Positions 44,973 to 54,366 of a DNA stretch of 64,000 bases are shown piece by piece. The notes beneath the pieces are model-generated. The model saw only the letters and a list, made by a program, of their open reading frames with translations, was not told the DNA's origin and did not search any database. This DNA is from QHXW01 sp963847515. Lineage in GTDB: Bacteria > Acidobacteriota > Terriglobia > Bryobacterales > Bryobacteraceae. The translations under genes and the position numbers were made by a program. How positions within the stretch are numbered: the first letter of the stretch is position 1; each line of letters begins with the position of its first letter. Where the stretch lies: positions 744,001 through 808,000 of the forward strand of contig CAWKAA010000002.1 in assembly GCA_963847515.1 (NCBI GenBank), given 5' to 3'.

Positions 44973-45370
44973 GCCGGTATTACGGCCTAAGCCTTTTCCG
45001 GCCGGACTGCCCGTTGAAAGCGGCGGTCAGCAATGAGGTCTCCCGGTTCTCGTGCATGTTGTTTCTCAGCGTGCATGGGGTCTGCGACTACGTGGGACCG
45101 CTATCGAACTCGCGTTTTCGTCCGTTCGCGTGTGGCCTTCCCCTTCTGTCCACAGGGTCGGCGTCCCAGTTGCGTTCTCGAAGCTCAATACCCAGCCCGC
45201 TGATACCTCTGTCTACGCTTCGGCTCACACCTCGCGATGGGAGCCGCAAGACTCGAGGCCAGGTGGTTCGCTACTCCTTTCCTGTAGGACTCTTTCATTC
45301 CCTACTACATGCCGGTTTATCCCGGCGCTCGGACAGCCCGCGTGTTTCCTGTTTCTCAAACATCCGAAAA
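44973..45370 (-). ncRNA. Group II intron 5' RNA region (partial)
   Basis: The ~400 nt upstream of the truncated maturase has no credible protein gene but has the GC-rich, hairpin-dense character of group II intron domains I-III, which always precede the maturase frame in domain IV. I could not place the exact 5' splice site. Domains V and VI, downstream of the maturase, are missing. Confidence 0.4.
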
Positions 45371-45456
45371 CAGTATCGCTTGATTCGCATCTGCGGCAAA
45401 AATGGAGCAGACGCATTTTCCATGAGACTGCAGCACCCGCCGACTACACCCGATTC

Positions 45457-45720
45457 ATGCCCCGACGTGCTCGCGTCGTCGTTCCAAACGTAGCGCATCA
45501 AATTATCGAGCCCGGCAACAATCCCAGCAAGTATTCTACTCCGTTGAGGATCGTTTCTACCTCGCTCTGTTGCCCCGTCACGCTCGCCGATGCGGCACGG
45601 AAGTTGCCGGCTTCGGCTTGATGACCACGTTCATCTGGCGGTCGTACTGGAGCGTCAAAACTCGCTCGCGCGCACGTTCGGACCGACGCACGTGGAATAT
45701 GCGGAGCGCTCAACCAGTAC
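45457..45720 (+). pseudogene. REP-associated tyrosine transposase (RAYT), frameshifted
   Basis: ATG 45457 begins PRRARVVVPNVAHQI, the hallmark N-terminus of RAYT/IS200-like transposases. After a shift the frame gives QQVFYSVEDRFYLALLPRHARRCGTEVAGFGLMT. After another it gives HVHLAVVLERQNSLARTFGPTHVEYAE, containing the HVH (HUH) metal-binding motif. The C-terminal part with the catalytic Tyr is absent. RAYTs move or process REP palindromes, and REP-like hairpins occur later in this window. Confidence 0.65.
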
Positions 45721-45905
45721 CGGAAACGTAGCGGGCACCACCTATTGCAGAATCCGGGAACCGATGTTTCGATACGCCCGGATATGCAGATTCGAAATGG
45801 CGCCCGTTCCCGATCATTCCCACTCTCAACGTAGTTTTCTTCTTGGACGAATCAATATATCCGGTGTTCCCCGTCGTCCCTTCCAGTAGAATAAATAGTT
45901 CCGTC

Positions 45906-46934
45906 ATGAAACAAATCGCTCTCGGCGGCTGCGTGCTGCTATTGCTTCTCCCCGCGGCTTGCAGGAAATCGCCATCCGCCAACGTCGCAGCTACGGTGAA
46001 CAACCGCGTCATCACCTACGGAGAACTGGAAAAGACTTTTCAGACGCAATTCACCGGAAACCCCGACGGTTCCAGCGAAGATCAGGTGATGATCCAGAAA
46101 CTCGAATTGCTGCGCAACCTCATCGACAACGAAATCATGCTGCAGCGCGCCGAGAAGATGGGCTTGATGGCCGTGGATGCCGATGTGGAATCCAAGTTCA
46201 ATGAGCTGAAGGCTCCCTATACCAAAGAAGAATTCGAGCGGCAGCTCCGGAACCGCAAGATGACCACCGAGGACCTCAAGGCCCAGTTGCGCCGCGACCT
46301 CAGTATTCAGAAATTGTTCAATAAAGAAATCACCTCGCACATCACCATCACCGATGCCGATGTCAGCAATTTCTACAACTCCAACAAGTCCAGCTTCAAC
46401 CTGGCGGAGCCCCAGGTTCATCTCGCGCAAATCGTCGTGACTCCTGCGCTCGATCCCACGGCGCACAATTTGAAAAGCGACAAAGCACGCAACCCCGAAG
46501 AAGCACAGCGTAAGATTCAAGCCATCGAGGCGCGCCTCAGAGCCGGCGAAGACTTCAGTATGCTCGCTCAGAATTACTCCGAAGATCCCACCAGCGCGCA
46601 AAACGGCGGCGATCTCGGATTTGTTCCTCAATCCGCCTTCGACAAGACCAGCCCCGATTTGCGCCGCGTCGTCCTGGGCATGAAGCCCGGCGAGATCTCG
46701 CCCGTCCTTCCTTCACCCGACGGATTCCGCATCTTGAAAGTCATTTCCAAGGAACCCTCCGGCCAGCGCGAGCTCACCGATCCCAGGGTTCAACAGACCA
46801 TCCGCGAGACTCTTCTCAACCGCAAAGATCAACTGCTCAAGGCCGCATATTATGAGATGGCCCGCAACGAAGCCAAGGTCGTGAATTACCTGTCCCGCAG
46901 CGTCGTTGAGAATGCCGGTAAGTCCATCAAGTAA
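45906..46934 (+). CDS. PpiC-type peptidyl-prolyl isomerase lipoprotein (SurA-like)
   Basis: A 342-aa extracytoplasmic foldase. The lipoprotein signal is MKQIALGGCVLLLLLPAACRK with lipobox LPAAC. A SurA_N-like helical region follows (VNNRVITYGELEKTFQ ... LLRNLIDNEIMLQRAEKMG), then a parvulin domain (HLAQIVVT ... LRAGEDFSMLAQNYSEDPTSAQNGGDLGFV, RRVVLGMKPGEISPVLPSPDGFRILKVI) and a C-terminal helix. It would help outer-membrane or secreted proteins to fold. I chose ATG 45906 because the longer frame adds no signal-like sequence. It lies 56 nt upstream of the phage-like gene cluster and in the same direction. Confidence 0.88.
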   Translation: MKQIALGGCVLLLLLPAACRKSPSANVAATVNNRVITYGELEKTFQTQFTGNPDGSSEDQVMIQKLELLRNLIDNEIMLQRAEKMGLMAVDADVESKFNELKAPYTKEEFERQLRNRKMTTEDLKAQLRRDLSIQKLFNKEITSHITITDADVSNFYNSNKSSFNLAEPQVHLAQIVVTPALDPTAHNLKSDKARNPEEAQRKIQAIEARLRAGEDFSMLAQNYSEDPTSAQNGGDLGFVPQSAFDKTSPDLRRVVLGMKPGEISPVLPSPDGFRILKVISKEPSGQRELTDPRVQQTIRETLLNRKDQLLKAAYYEMARNEAKVVNYLSRSVVENAGKSIK

Positions 46935-46990
46935 GAATCACTGGCGCCGAAAATTTCTATTGCTATTTTCTTCAATCACTTAATCGCAGA

Positions 46991-47302
46991 ATGGCCGCCA
47001 TGTCCACCCTCCGCCGCTGTAGCGTTGAAACTGAAAGTGGCGTTGAGCCGGTCCATCAGATGCCCGATGACGAAACATCACCCGCGGATAAGTCGGGGAG
47101 CCGGGCCGCGAACCGGGCCGAGCTACTGGACAAAGCGATTTCGCGCATGGAAGAAAAGCTGGGATCGGCCGACGTAAAAGCTACCTTCGGCGATTTCATC
47201 AAGCTGCTGCAATTACAGAAGGAAATGCAAATCGACCAGCCACGGGAAATTAAGGTTACATGGATCGAACCCAGCGAGACGGAGTCTGCTTCAGAGGAAT
47301 AA
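46991..47302 (+). CDS. Putative terminase small subunit
   Basis: A 103-aa acidic, helical protein (RAELLDKAISRMEEKLGSADVKATFGDFIKLLQLQKEM) directly before the large terminase gene, which it overlaps by 43 nt. Position and size fit a small terminase or an adaptor for it, but no helix-turn-helix is obvious. The start may be ATG 46991 or 47000. Assignment is by context. Confidence 0.5.
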   Translation: MAAMSTLRRCSVETESGVEPVHQMPDDETSPADKSGSRAANRAELLDKAISRMEEKLGSADVKATFGDFIKLLQLQKEMQIDQPREIKVTWIEPSETESASEE

Positions 47303-48564
47303 AATATTCTCCGCTCCCCTCTCAAAAACGATTCCATCAGTCTCAATCGCGATTTAAGGGATTTTCGGGGCCGATCGGTTCCGGTAAAAGCCAGGCATTG
47401 TGTCACGAAGCAATCAAATTAAGCTATCTAAATCCCGGCAGAGTTGGACTCATCGGAGCGCCTACTTACCCGATGCTGCGCGACGCCACCTTGGCCGCAC
47501 TCTTTGACATCTTGAATACTAACTTCATCCCGTACGAGTACAGCAAGAGCGATAACGTCCTCACCATGGTCGACACTCAGTCGCGTGTTCTTTGCCGGTC
47601 GATCGATGAGTTCGAGCGTCTGCGCGGCACTAACCTCGCCTGGTTTGCTTTAGATGAACTCACGTATAGCCCTGAGGCGGCTTGGCTCGTGCTGGAAGGC
47701 CGCTTACGGGACCCGAAAGCCGCTCGCCTCTGCGGCTTCGCCGTTTGGACCCCAAAAGGTTTCGACTGGGTTTATCGCAAGTTCATTTCGGACCCCCGTC
47801 CCGGCTACCACACAACCCTTGCCCGTCCTTTCGAAAATCGCTACCTGCTCGAACAGATTCCTGACTTCTACGATCTCTTGAAAAGCAGCTACGACGATTC
47901 CTTCTTTCAACAGGAAGTCCTCGGAAAATACCTCAACGTCCAAGCCGGACTGGTCTATTACGCCTTCAATCGCCAGGAGCACGTGAAGCAACTTCGGGTT
48001 CGGCCCGACGCCCCCCTCTTATGGGCCCTCGACTTTAATGTCGACCCGATGTGCTCAGTGGTCGCACAAATCATTGACGGAACGGTATTCGTGCTACACG
48101 AAATCATCCTCCGCCATGCCAGCACTCTGCAGGCGTGCGAGGAATTCACCCGTCGTTTTCCTTCGCATCCCCGCGGAATTGACGTGTATGGCGATGCTTC
48201 TGGCAATAATCTGCACACAACCGGCACATCCGACTATCAAATCGTGCGAGAACATTTCGCCGCAACCTATTCTGGTCCGCTTCATTATAAGGTTCCAAAG
48301 GCCAACCCATGCGTCCGTGACCGGATTACTTTAACGAATGCCAGGCTGAAGAACGCCTCCGCCGACGTTCATCTCTATGTGGACACCAAGTGCGCAGAGC
48401 TGATTAAAGACTTTGAGCAAGTCGCGTACAAGGCCGACACCAATATTCCCGACAAAGACAAAGATCGCAGAAGAACCCACGTATCCGACGCGCTCGGTTA
48501 CCTGCTCTGGCAGGAATGCCGTCCGCTTCAGCAGATTGGAGAGCGCTCCAAGCCCTTGTTTTAG
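47260..48564 (+). CDS. Phage terminase large subunit
   Basis: A 434-aa DNA-packaging motor. The ATPase domain has Walker A GPIGSGKS (about residues 38-45), GLIGAPTYPMLRDATLAALF and Walker B LAWFALDEL. The RNase H-like nuclease domain has Asp in LLWALDFNVDP, DVYGDASGN and the C-terminal Asp in RRTHVSDALGYLLW. All catalytic positions are present, so it should be active. The nominal start at ATG 47260 lies inside the preceding gene; homologues suggest that the conserved part begins near KYSPLPSQKRFH (about residue 15), so the true start could be later. The partner is the portal protein encoded 11 nt downstream. Confidence 0.88.
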   Translation: MDRTQRDGVCFRGIKYSPLPSQKRFHQSQSRFKGFSGPIGSGKSQALCHEAIKLSYLNPGRVGLIGAPTYPMLRDATLAALFDILNTNFIPYEYSKSDNVLTMVDTQSRVLCRSIDEFERLRGTNLAWFALDELTYSPEAAWLVLEGRLRDPKAARLCGFAVWTPKGFDWVYRKFISDPRPGYHTTLARPFENRYLLEQIPDFYDLLKSSYDDSFFQQEVLGKYLNVQAGLVYYAFNRQEHVKQLRVRPDAPLLWALDFNVDPMCSVVAQIIDGTVFVLHEIILRHASTLQACEEFTRRFPSHPRGIDVYGDASGNNLHTTGTSDYQIVREHFAATYSGPLHYKVPKANPCVRDRITLTNARLKNASADVHLYVDTKCAELIKDFEQVAYKADTNIPDKDKDRRRTHVSDALGYLLWQECRPLQQIGERSKPLF

Positions 48565-48575
48565 GAGTGCTTGCC

Positions 48576-49994
48576 ATGGTCAAAATCGATATCGAACATC
48601 CCGACTTCGTTCGATCTAAGTCCCTCTGGCATAAGTACAGAGACTTATATGCAGGCGGCGAGCAGCTTCGTGACCACGCGGCCGAATATCTGGTGCGCCG
48701 CAGCAAGGAACCTAACGAAGTCTATTATGAACGGTTGAACCGGGTCTTTTATGAAAACTATATCGGCTCAATTATCGACTGGTACGCAGCGACGCTAATG
48801 CGTCGGGAACCGATCATTACCTACGATGGGCCCAACGACGCCGGCAAGAACTTCTTCGCTGCGTTTTCAGACGATTGCGATCTCCGGGGTACGCCCCTCA
48901 CGGAATTTTTTCGTAAGCAATTGGTACAAGCCCTGATAATGGGCAAAAGCTATATTGTCGTTGATTTTCCCCGAGTTACGGCTTTACTTACCAATCGGGC
49001 ACAGGAAGATGCCGTAGGTAAATCCCGGGCCTTTCTTGCCGATTACTCGCCCGATGAGGTGATTAATTGGAGCTATGACAATAATGGCACACTAGACTGG
49101 GTCGTCCTTCGCACGTCGTCGCTACGTCAGGCAAGCGCCGGCGCCGATCTTTGGGTCAAAGAGACGCGCTGGGTCTATTACGACCGGGAGGTCTTCAAAG
49201 CATACCAATCTTTGGGCCCATCCGGTCAGTCGAGCACAATTGAATTGATCGATGAAGGCCGTCATGGACTAGCATCGCAAGCCACCGTGCCGCTGTTCTC
49301 AGTGCAGGTTTCTGAAGGCTTGTGGCTTATGAACAAAGCGGCGCTGTTGCAGTTAGAACACTTCAACAAGTCTAACGGCTTGTCTTGGGCCTTGACGATG
49401 GGACTCTTCGCTATCCCAGTAATCTACTCGGAACGTGAGTGGAGCCAGATTGTGGGCGAGTCTTACTATATCCAACTCGGGCCAGATGATAAGTTTGGCT
49501 GGACAGAACCTGAGGGACATGTCTTTCAGATCGCAGCCGACAATCTGGAGCGTTTGAAAGATGAAATCTACAGAGTATGTCACCTCATGGCGCAGGCCGG
49601 GGGCACCAGTTCAGCACAGACAGCCCAATCTGGGCTCAGCAAGCAGCGTGATTTTGGCATAACCCAAGAAGTCCTGCGGGGCTACGGAGATGCCGTCAAG
49701 CACACCATGACGCAGGTGCTGTCCGCAATTAACATCGCTCGCCAGGACAATCTCTCGATCGATGTATCGGGGCTCGACGAGTTCGACATCGGAGATTTTA
49801 GCGTTGAGCTAGATGACGCAAGCAAGCTGCTCGCGTTGGGGATAGCGTCTGAGACATTGAAGAAGCAACTCTACAAGAAGCTTGCTTTTAAGTACTTCTG
49901 TGATCTTCGCCAAAGTGTAAAGAACCAAATCGCCGATGAAATAGATCAGTCATTCTTGTTAACTGGAAAGAAGGAGAGCCGTGGAGGAGATTAA
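48576..49994 (+). CDS. Phage portal protein (DUF4055-like)
   Basis: A 472-aa protein expected to form the dodecameric ring through which DNA enters and leaves the capsid. The N-terminal segment HPDFVRSKSLWHKYRDLYAGGEQLRDHAAEYLVRR and the region YENYIGSIIDWYAATLMRREP are typical of DUF4055-type portals, with the long helical stem in AADNLERLKDEIYRVCHLMAQAGG. The length fits portals. AGGAG lies 7 nt before ATG 48576. The 3' end overlaps the scaffold-like gene by 14 nt. The family assignment rests on position plus pattern. Confidence 0.78.
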   Translation: MVKIDIEHPDFVRSKSLWHKYRDLYAGGEQLRDHAAEYLVRRSKEPNEVYYERLNRVFYENYIGSIIDWYAATLMRREPIITYDGPNDAGKNFFAAFSDDCDLRGTPLTEFFRKQLVQALIMGKSYIVVDFPRVTALLTNRAQEDAVGKSRAFLADYSPDEVINWSYDNNGTLDWVVLRTSSLRQASAGADLWVKETRWVYYDREVFKAYQSLGPSGQSSTIELIDEGRHGLASQATVPLFSVQVSEGLWLMNKAALLQLEHFNKSNGLSWALTMGLFAIPVIYSEREWSQIVGESYYIQLGPDDKFGWTEPEGHVFQIAADNLERLKDEIYRVCHLMAQAGGTSSAQTAQSGLSKQRDFGITQEVLRGYGDAVKHTMTQVLSAINIARQDNLSIDVSGLDEFDIGDFSVELDDASKLLALGIASETLKKQLYKKLAFKYFCDLRQSVKNQIADEIDQSFLLTGKKESRGGD

Positions 49995-50571
49995 ACGCGA
50001 GAAAGTGGCGTCAACGGAACCTCAACGGGTTGATGTACATTCGCTCGTAAAGCAAGCGGTTGAAGAGTACACCCGTGCACAACAGGCAAAAGCCGAACCG
50101 GCCTACCGAGCAGAGCTGCAGGAGGAACGGAAACGCCGAGAACAACTAGAGCGCAGAGTGAACGACCTCATTGAGGAGAACAAAAGAAGCAGGCAGGTCG
50201 CGGAGGAGGCCGAGCGCAGCGCTGCCATCAGGGCCGAGTTGCAGCGATTGGGCGTAGGAAAGGTGGACTTGGCCTTTAAGGCGGTCAAGGACGACATTGC
50301 AAGAACCGAAGAGGGTCGCCTCGTGGCAAGGACGGAGGCTGGGGACGTGACACTGAAGGATTACCTTACTAGTTTCGTCGCTTCCAATCCTGAGTTTCTG
50401 CCAGCTCGAATATCCGGCGGCTCCGGAATCCCGGCCACACAAAAGTCGCCGTCAGGCGGTGGCGGTTCGATTGACCTGGATAAGATCCGGCCTGGGATGA
50501 GTGCGGAGGATCTGGAGAATGCCCGCCGCGAGATTGCGCGAGTAGCAGCGCAGGCTCTGCGCGGGTCATAG
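49981..50571 (+). CDS. Scaffold-like coiled-coil protein
   Basis: A 196-aa protein between portal and coat genes, the usual place of a capsid scaffold. From a GTG start it has a long charged coiled coil (about 30-85: ELQEERKRREQLERRVNDLIEENKRSRQVAEEAERSAAI), then KVDLAFKAVKDDIARTEEGRLVA and a disordered Gly/Ser-rich stretch (SGGGGSIDLDKIRPGMSAEDLENARREIARVA). It resembles DUF4355-type scaffolds. No protease domain is present, consistent with a P22-like scaffold that leaves intact. Confidence 0.68.
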   Translation: MEEIKREKVASTEPQRVDVHSLVKQAVEEYTRAQQAKAEPAYRAELQEERKRREQLERRVNDLIEENKRSRQVAEEAERSAAIRAELQRLGVGKVDLAFKAVKDDIARTEEGRLVARTEAGDVTLKDYLTSFVASNPEFLPARISGGSGIPATQKSPSGGGGSIDLDKIRPGMSAEDLENARREIARVAAQALRGS

Positions 50572-50615
50572 CTACGTAGTAACTTACACATTTAAATCGA
50601 CAATAGGAGACATCA

Positions 50616-51527
50616 ATGCCAGCAATTACTTCCACGAATGTGGCCTCCGCAATAGTGAAACTTGTGGCGGCCGATGCTTTGCCAGCGCTTGTCAGCAACC
50701 TCGTCTTGGGTAACCTTGTTAACCGCGATTATGAGCCTACTCTGGCCCAGGCCGGTGACACGGTGAATGTACCCATTCCGCCCGCACTGGTCGCCAATAA
50801 CATCGCTGAGGGCGGCACCGTGACGACACAGAATCCAAATTTAGGGAATGCTCAAATCGTACTGAACACCCATGTGGAGGCAACCTTTCAGATTCCCGAT
50901 GTCACCAAAATTCTCGCCGTCCCTGACCTCCTCAAGGTTTACATGCAGCCGGCGGTTGTGGCGATCGCCGAGCGAATTGAGTCAGACCTCCTCGGACTGT
51001 ACGCGAGTTTCTCCGCAAACACTCCGGTTGGCGTTGCGGGGACACCAATCACGGAAGCGGTCGTCGATGCTGCTGAAACCGCACTCTTCCAGGCAAAAGT
51101 CCCCTCTACCCAGCCAAAACACCTGATCGTCGACGCAAACACCTATTCCCAAATGAGGCAGATTCCACGTTTCAGTGAATTTCAAACCGCTGGCGACGCA
51201 GGCCTTCGAGCACTAATCGAGGGCACTGTTGGAAAGATCAAAGACTTCTTCGTATTCAGATCACAACTGGTCGCGAAAACCGGGAGTTCTCCGGTAACCA
51301 CTCACAACCTCGCTTTCGTCCGCGACGCGATCGGGTTGGTAATTCGCCGCCTTCCGCAACCATTACCTGGAACTGGCGCAATCGCGGAATATGCAGATCT
51401 GGGAAATTTTGGAATGCGGGTTATCATGAGTTATCAGCCACAGACGCTTTCGCAACAGTTTACCGTAGACGTTCTCTACGGGGTCGCGGCCCTTCGGAAC
51501 AACTTTGCTGTCCAGGTGAACTCCTGA
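50616..51527 (+). CDS. Major capsid protein (P22 coat-like)
   Basis: A 303-aa HK97-fold coat protein. The N-terminal segment LPALVSNLVLGNLVNRDYEPTLAQAGDTVNVPIPP and the spine helix LLKVYMQPAVVAIAERIESDLLGLYASFS are the pattern of P22-type coat proteins (N-arm, DT.T...P strand, long helix). The A-domain follows (VDANTYSQMRQIPRFSEFQTAG), and the C-terminal strand is QQFTVDVLYGVAALRNNFAVQV. AGGAG is 9 nt before the ATG. There is no N-terminal delta-domain for proteolysis, matching a separate scaffold gene upstream. Confidence 0.85.
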   Translation: MPAITSTNVASAIVKLVAADALPALVSNLVLGNLVNRDYEPTLAQAGDTVNVPIPPALVANNIAEGGTVTTQNPNLGNAQIVLNTHVEATFQIPDVTKILAVPDLLKVYMQPAVVAIAERIESDLLGLYASFSANTPVGVAGTPITEAVVDAAETALFQAKVPSTQPKHLIVDANTYSQMRQIPRFSEFQTAGDAGLRALIEGTVGKIKDFFVFRSQLVAKTGSSPVTTHNLAFVRDAIGLVIRRLPQPLPGTGAIAEYADLGNFGMRVIMSYQPQTLSQQFTVDVLYGVAALRNNFAVQVNS

Positions 51528-51555
51528 GAGTTCTCATAAGTCATACCTACGAGCT

Positions 51556-51873
51556 ATGAACTTAACATCCTACTATCAGAAAATTCACGAATTCGAAAGC
51601 AGCATAGTCGAGCCTTTCGTAGTCCTGGTAAGTCGTGCGACCGATGACGGTGGTAAAGAGGGCCTACTGACTGAGGTGCCTAAGGCGGTGGCCGCTAGGA
51701 TGCTTGCCGAGGGGCGGGGCCGGCTTGCCAGTGAGGAGGTCGCAAGAGATTTTCAAGAAAAAAAGGCAGAAGCAAAGAAAGCAGCGGACACGGAAGCGAC
51801 CGCCAATCGAATGCAGGTGACTCTTGTACCCACGGCCGACCTCATGAAAACGAAGCGTTACACGAAAGAATAG
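51556..51873 (+). CDS. Small head protein of unknown function
   Basis: A 105-aa protein (YYQKIHEFESSIVEPFVVLVSRATDDGGKEGLLTEVPKAVAARMLAEGRGRLAS) with a Lys/Glu/Ala-rich C-terminal helix. It lies between coat and connector genes, where head decoration or head-completion proteins are usual. No family recognised. Confidence 0.55.
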   Translation: MNLTSYYQKIHEFESSIVEPFVVLVSRATDDGGKEGLLTEVPKAVAARMLAEGRGRLASEEVARDFQEKKAEAKKAADTEATANRMQVTLVPTADLMKTKRYTKE

Positions 51874-51889
51874 CAGACGGCAAACGCAA

Positions 51890-52684
51890 ATGGCCCTGTT
51901 TACCGATGCACCGATTTCAACTTTGGACCAACTGGCGGCACAAGATACCGCAGTCCTCGATGTGGCCAGTAACGAAGGGATCGATGCATCAGGCAAAATA
52001 TCCCTTGCACAAGAGGAGCTGGGTGTTGAGCTTACGTCGGCATTTTCGCGCTCAGCCTTTTCACGGACAAGTCCTTCGATGTGGTGGCCGGGAAGCGTTA
52101 CGACATCGCTAAGTGTCCTGCAGCTTCCGAACATAGTCGTGACGCCGCCACTGCGGCTATGGCACACGTTTCGTACTCTGGCGCTGGTCTATCGCGACGC
52201 CTACGGAAACCAACTGAACGACAGATATGCGGCTAAGTGGAAAGAGTACGAGGGCTTATCCAAGTGGGCATCAGCGATGCTGTTCCAGACCGGCATTGGC
52301 GTCGTTTCGGATCCCATTGCGGTTGCGGGTAGCCCTGCAGTCAACCTATCGAGCGGGCCAGAGCCTGCGACGATGTATTTCGCGCAGGTCACCTGGCTGA
52401 ATTCGACCGGCGAAGAAGGAATGGCCAGTCCGGTTACATCGGTCAATGCACCTGATCAAAATTCAGTGCAGGTCACGCCTAACAATCCGCCTGCCAATGC
52501 CGTGGCGTGGAATGCATATGTCGGCATTTCGGTTGATGCGATCACGCTTCAAAACGCTACTCCCCTTGGCATAGCTCAGACGTGGTTCATGCCATCCGCT
52601 GGCCTGGTGCTGGGACGAATCCCGGCATCGGGACAAGAAGCAAACTACTATTCCCAAGTACCGCGATTCCTGCAGCGAGGCTAA
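51890..52684 (+). CDS. Head-tail connector-like protein with Ig/FN3-like C-terminus
   Basis: A 264-aa protein. Residues 1 to about 145 are mainly helical (PISTLDQLAAQDTAVLDVASNEGI, HTFRTLALVYRDAYGNQLNDRYAAKWKEYEGLSKWASAMLFQTGIG), like gp6/gp15-type connector proteins. Residues from about 150 form a beta-domain (PATMYFAQVTWLNSTGEEGMASPVTSVNAPDQNSVQVTP) that looks like a fibronectin-III or Ig-like decoration domain. The role is inferred from its place between coat and tail genes. Confidence 0.55.
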   Translation: MALFTDAPISTLDQLAAQDTAVLDVASNEGIDASGKISLAQEELGVELTSAFSRSAFSRTSPSMWWPGSVTTSLSVLQLPNIVVTPPLRLWHTFRTLALVYRDAYGNQLNDRYAAKWKEYEGLSKWASAMLFQTGIGVVSDPIAVAGSPAVNLSSGPEPATMYFAQVTWLNSTGEEGMASPVTSVNAPDQNSVQVTPNNPPANAVAWNAYVGISVDAITLQNATPLGIAQTWFMPSAGLVLGRIPASGQEANYYSQVPRFLQRG

Positions 52685-52689
52685 ATGAC

Positions 52690-53187
52690 ATGGTCAGTAT
52701 AGCTGGCATGGCTACATCAAAGCTTCAGGAGTTTTTAACTTCGCCGAATGGCCTGAACGCGAGTCTCGCGGCGTTAGCCCAGTCGGAAAGTGTGACCGTG
52801 TCACCCATCTCGCCCACGAATTTCTTCACCGACAATGTCTCAAGTGATATTGCCGAAAAGAGCGTCGAGCCTAAGTATACGGCAATCTACATTTACTGTG
52901 ACAGGATGATAAATGCCTTGACCGAGAAGTTTCGGGCCTTTTCCGGAACGATCGAAATGACTATCGATGTGCGAGTATCACAAGACCGCCTGGAGGGAAT
53001 CGATCACGCCGCTCAACTATATACTACCGCGGTAACCCAAACGCTCAAACAGAATCGAGGCGACTGGGGCCAAGGTCTTTTCTATGGCGGCCGCTATGAG
53101 ATATCGTTCGGACCGGTAAAGCACGGGGGCCGCAATTTCATAAAGTCCGCGAAGATCTCAGTCCAATTGAACGCGAGTATCGATTAA
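52690..53187 (+). CDS. Head-closure or tail-terminator protein
   Basis: A 165-aa protein from ATG 52690 (MVSIAGMATSKLQEF), just before the tail-tube gene. The segment KYTAIYIYCDRMINALTEKFRAFSGTIEMTIDVRVSQDRLEGIDHAAQLYTTAVTQTL with a final beta-strand (FIKSAKISVQLNASID) fits the fold of tail-terminator/neck proteins in size and position. The family was not recognised directly. Confidence 0.55.
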   Translation: MVSIAGMATSKLQEFLTSPNGLNASLAALAQSESVTVSPISPTNFFTDNVSSDIAEKSVEPKYTAIYIYCDRMINALTEKFRAFSGTIEMTIDVRVSQDRLEGIDHAAQLYTTAVTQTLKQNRGDWGQGLFYGGRYEISFGPVKHGGRNFIKSAKISVQLNASID

Positions 53188-53191
53188 CGCT

Positions 53192-54364
53192 ATGCCCGTA
53201 TATATTTCTTCCAATGCAAACCGATTCTATTGCGCTTCGGAAGCGATTTACGGTCAAGTGCCGCCGATTAGCGCCGACAATCGAATTCCAGCGCTCACAC
53301 TATCCGCCAAGCAGCAGCTCGAGGTGACCAGCCGTAAGGACAAGACCGGAAGCCGAACCTTTGCGGGATTACCAGCTGGCGGCCGACGTCGCACCACGTT
53401 CCAGGTGAACACATTGCTGACTACTTGGGGCGGAGGCCCGAGCTCACCGAGTTATGGTCCGTTATTTCAAGCCGCACTGGGCAGTGACGCACTGATGTCC
53501 GCCGGCGGGCAGATTGGCGCGGCCTCGACCAGTTCTGCGCTATCGTTCTCGGCGCCGCACGGCCTGGTCGCGGGGCAAGCGATCGCCTACCTTGGAGAAA
53601 TCAGGTTTGTCACTGCGGTTGTCAATAGTCTTTCGGTCCAGCTGAATTCGCCCCTATCGACAACGCCAGTATTAGGATCCAGCACCGGCCCGACGGCAAC
53701 TTACTTCCCAAGTACGAATCTGCGTTCGGCGACGGTGTTCGACTACTGGGCCCCCACTTCCGCAGTACACCGCATTTTATGCGGAGCAGCAGTGGACAAA
53801 CTGAATATTAAAATAAACGGAGACTATCACGAGTTTGCGTTTAGTGGCGCTGCACAGGACCTCGTGGACAGTACCAGTTTTGCGAGTGGAAACGGACAGC
53901 TTAGTGCATTTCCTCCTGAACCGCCAATAGGAACATTTGATTATTCAATTGTTCCGGGCCACCTTGGTCAAGTCTGGCTGGGGAATGTTCCGGGGCAGTT
54001 TTTCACACTCACAGACGCCCAACTCTCGCTGAGTAACAACCTCGATATGCGTGCCCACGAATTTGGATCCAGCTTGCCAAGAGCGATATCGCCGGGCACC
54101 CGCGCCGTAAATCTGGACTTCGAGCTATATCAAATGGACGATGCAGCAACTCAGGGCCTATATCAAGCGGCAAGGCAACAATCGCCGATCAGCGCCATGA
54201 TTCAGCTTGGGCAGCAGCCGAACCAGTTATTTGCCGGATACCTGAAGAGCCTGATTCCGCAGGTACCCGAATACAATGACGGCGAGACTCGCTTGAAGTG
54301 GCACTTTAGCGGCTCACGTGCACAAGGTACCGTAGATGACGAGATCACGATCGCTTTTGGATAA
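53192..54364 (+). CDS. Major tail (tube) protein
   Basis: A 390-aa beta-rich protein. It has an N-terminal VYISSNANRFYCASEAIYGQVPPI and the repeated theme of tube proteins (SATVFDYWAPTSAVHRILCGAAVDKLNIKINGDYHEFAFSGAAQDLVD, TLTDAQLSLSNNLDMRAHEFGSSLPRAI). It ends WHFSGSRAQGTVDDEITIAFG. A middle insertion (about 90-165) reads like a surface domain (LSFSAPHGLVAGQAIAYLG). It precedes the chaperone pair, as tube genes do. It would polymerise to form the tail shaft. Confidence 0.72.
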   Translation: MPVYISSNANRFYCASEAIYGQVPPISADNRIPALTLSAKQQLEVTSRKDKTGSRTFAGLPAGGRRRTTFQVNTLLTTWGGGPSSPSYGPLFQAALGSDALMSAGGQIGAASTSSALSFSAPHGLVAGQAIAYLGEIRFVTAVVNSLSVQLNSPLSTTPVLGSSTGPTATYFPSTNLRSATVFDYWAPTSAVHRILCGAAVDKLNIKINGDYHEFAFSGAAQDLVDSTSFASGNGQLSAFPPEPPIGTFDYSIVPGHLGQVWLGNVPGQFFTLTDAQLSLSNNLDMRAHEFGSSLPRAISPGTRAVNLDFELYQMDDAATQGLYQAARQQSPISAMIQLGQQPNQLFAGYLKSLIPQVPEYNDGETRLKWHFSGSRAQGTVDDEITIAFG

Positions 54365-54366
54365 GC

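Noticed and set aside
44825..45493. A 222-codon plus-strand frame in the group II intron region
   Set aside because: It is opposite the intron RNA/maturase start, is Ser/Arg/Pro-rich and matches nothing; it is best explained as a shadow of structured intron RNA.
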